Assembly: GCF_045635475.1 (NCBI RefSeq)
Contig: NZ_JBJGXI010000049.1
Span: 1 to 40,808, forward strand
Reading direction: 5' to 3'
Length of the DNA: 40,808 nucleotides
From: JBJGXI01 sp045635475
GTDB taxonomy: Bacteria; Bacillota; Bacilli; Bacillales; Amphibacillaceae
Within the stretch, counting starts at the first letter, position 1, and the number at the start of each line of letters is the position of its first letter. A program made the position numbers and the translations under genes. The notes under the pieces were generated by a model. The model was not told where the DNA came from. It ran no database searches and saw nothing but the letters and a program-made list of their open reading frames with translations. Of this stretch, positions 40,605-40,808 are shown piece after piece.

Positions 40605-40808
40605 ATCTTGATGAATGCATTTCAAGGGCGATCATGTGAGATTATTTAGTGATGTTATTATAGGTGATGGAACTTCATTAATAAACAAAAATCTATGATT
40701 TGAATTTCTAACAATTTCTTCCTCTATATGTATTTCTTCATAGATTTAAAAATACCTTTTATTTACTATATTTTTAAGGTATTTGATCTTTGTTGTATCT
40801 GATACTTA

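Noticed and set aside
1..40808. CRISPR arrays, tRNA or rRNA genes, and riboswitches
   Set aside because: I looked for regularly spaced repeats, tRNA-like cloverleaf ends, rRNA-like blocks and conserved riboswitch leaders and saw none.

Overview
The window looks like chromosomal DNA from a low-GC, spore-forming relative of Bacillus, probably a halotolerant or alkaliphilic genus such as Gracilibacillus, Oceanobacillus or Amphibacillus. This rests on the low GC, strong AGGAGG-type ribosome sites, acidic secreted proteins, YesM/YesN-type regulators and intergenic repeats typical of Bacillaceae. The genus is an inference.

Region 1 (1-3292): a decayed gene fragment, an orphan lipoprotein, a structured intergenic repeat, and a three-gene ECF sigma factor operon on the minus strand. 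The operon promoter (TGAACC, 17 bases, GTATAAGT) recurs with the same spacing 25 kb away, before a 67-residue membrane protein. This suggests a small regulon lying within the window.

Region 2 (3293-27107, plus strand) is the core of the window and reads as a complete surface glycan-utilization locus for furanose-rich polymers. It encodes a YtfQ-type sugar-binding lipoprotein, a YesM-type histidine kinase and a YesN/AraC-type response regulator. A membrane-anchored protein with two fused sugar-binding domains follows, then a YtfR/YtfT/YjfF-type ABC importer. Last come three very large cell-wall-anchored enzymes: a PA14-GH2 protein, a protein with two GH43 modules, and a PA14-GH43 protein. All three enzymes end in the non-classical sorting signal LPDTA. 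The likely flow is polymer cleavage at the wall, import of furanose sugar (L-arabinofuranose or D-galactofuranose), and sensing by the tandem binding protein, which signals through the two-component pair. The two transporter transcription units share a promoter-like motif. No intracellular sugar catabolism gene and no sortase gene is present here.

Region 3 (27353-32470, minus strand): the 67-residue membrane protein, then an operon for catabolism of an amino sugar acid. In transcription order it encodes an amidohydrolase/deacetylase, a DgaE-like PLP ammonia-lyase, a DgaF-like aldolase, a PfkB kinase and a GntR/UTRA repressor. Two matching palindromes lie in front of it.

Region 4 (32579-38054, minus strand): an iron-siderophore ABC transporter (binding lipoprotein, two permeases, ATPase) and a YcgT/YumC-type ferredoxin-NADP reductase. 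Both have Fur-box-like sequences upstream.

Region 5 (38055-40808): a small coiled-coil protein, two very small basic proteins of the sporulation-associated kind, and a stand-alone nuclease related to the HsdR N-terminal domain.
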